A stretch of DNA of 14,019 nucleotides from an uncultured Bacilli bacterium (lineage in GTDB: Bacteria; Bacillota_I; Bacilli_A; RF39; UBA660): positions 1 through 14,019 of the forward strand of contig CANQIM010000017.1 of NCBI GenBank assembly GCA_947624075.1. The letters are read 5' to 3'. Below the pieces are notes generated by a model that was given only the letters and a program-made list of their open reading frames with translations, was not told the origin of the DNA and searched no databases. Both the position numbers and the translations under genes were made by a program. This document shows positions 13,846-14,019 of the stretch, one piece after another; position 1 is the stretch's first letter; each line of letters starts with the position of its first letter.

Positions 13846-14019
13846 ATGAAAAAGAAAATTGTAATAGTTTTATTAATTGCTTTAACTTTAGTAACTGGTT
13901 GTGGAAAAAAGATAGAAAAAGGACAAGATAAAGATAAATTGGATAAAGAGACTTCTAAATACGGTACTACAAAGAAAATGATTATTGATGGTAGTGAACA
14001 GGATGCTATTTTAGTAGCT
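13846..14019 (+). CDS. Lipoprotein, N-terminal part only (runs off the window)
   Basis: Only the first 58 codons are present and the frame is open to the right edge. The N-terminus is a typical lipoprotein signal: MKKK, a hydrophobic core of about twelve residues, and the lipobox LVTGC with the lipidated Cys at 19. A very hydrophilic Lys/Asp-rich linker follows (GKKIEKGQDKDKLDKE). It should be anchored to the outer face of the membrane. AAGGAGG (13833-13839) is inside the last codons of the previous gene, six bases before the ATG, so translation is likely coupled. The remaining visible sequence is too short to assign a family. Confidence 0.8.
   Translation, partial: MKKKIVIVLLIALTLVTGCGKKIEKGQDKDKLDKETSKYGTTKKMIIDGSEQDAILVA

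Noticed and set aside
1..14019. Mycoplasma-type genetic code (TGA = Trp)
   Set aside because: Full-length genes such as EzrA, SpoIVA and the acetate kinases have Trp at TGG only and no internal TGA.
1..14019. Mobile elements, CRISPR arrays, tRNA/rRNA genes or a defence system
   Set aside because: I saw no transposase or integrase, no regular direct repeats, no cloverleaf-like sequence and no defence-type gene cluster; the MazF-like gene lacks an antitoxin.

Overview
The window reads as the chromosome of a very AT-rich, low-GC Gram-positive endospore former, most likely a member of Bacilli. The main evidence is an alpha/beta-type small acid-soluble spore protein, the spore-coat ATPase SpoIVA and the firmicute division regulator EzrA. 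Ribosome binding sites are strong (AGGAGG types) and some starts are GTG or TTG. Tryptophan is read from TGG only, so the standard bacterial code applies rather than the TGA=Trp code of mycoplasmas. The extreme AT content suggests one of the uncultivated or gut-associated Bacilli lineages; that placement is inference. No IS element, phage gene, CRISPR array, tRNA or rRNA is visible, and this looks like core chromosome.

Region 1 (1-5384) resembles a stretch of the Bacillus subtilis chromosome that I recall as ezrA - nifZ (cysteine desulfurase) - thiI - sspA - ... - ackA. Here the order is ezrA, a short gene with a type IV prepilin-like N-terminus, a terminator, thiI, a SASP gene with an unusual basic Ser/Asn/Arg tail, a terminator, and an acetate kinase gene. 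The cysteine desulfurase expected next to thiI is not present.

Region 2 (4141-10404) starts with the first, somewhat divergent acetate kinase and a 249-residue protein whose first half resembles MazF/PemK-like proteins. After terminator-like hairpins and a fresh promoter comes a second, canonical acetate kinase. It is followed by tightly packed nrnA (DHH nano-RNase/pAp phosphatase) and engB (ribosome-assembly GTPase). A terminator lies inside the end of engB, followed by a 150-residue unknown protein and a 229-residue membrane-anchored unknown protein with its own terminator.

Region 3 (10396-14019) holds a putative zinc metallopeptidase gene on the plus strand that converges on spoIVA (minus strand). 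The two share a perfect 12-bp bidirectional hairpin terminator that covers both stop codons. Divergent from spoIVA is a 248-residue membrane-anchored unknown protein, followed by a lipoprotein gene that runs off the right edge.

Functionally the window mixes housekeeping (division, tRNA thiolation, acetate/ATP metabolism, RNA turnover, ribosome assembly) with sporulation (SASP, SpoIVA). The points most worth a second look are the pilin-like protein beside ezrA, active-site differences between the two acetate kinases, the SASP tail, and the MazF-like protein coupled to acetate kinase. I did not find an obviously new multi-gene system.
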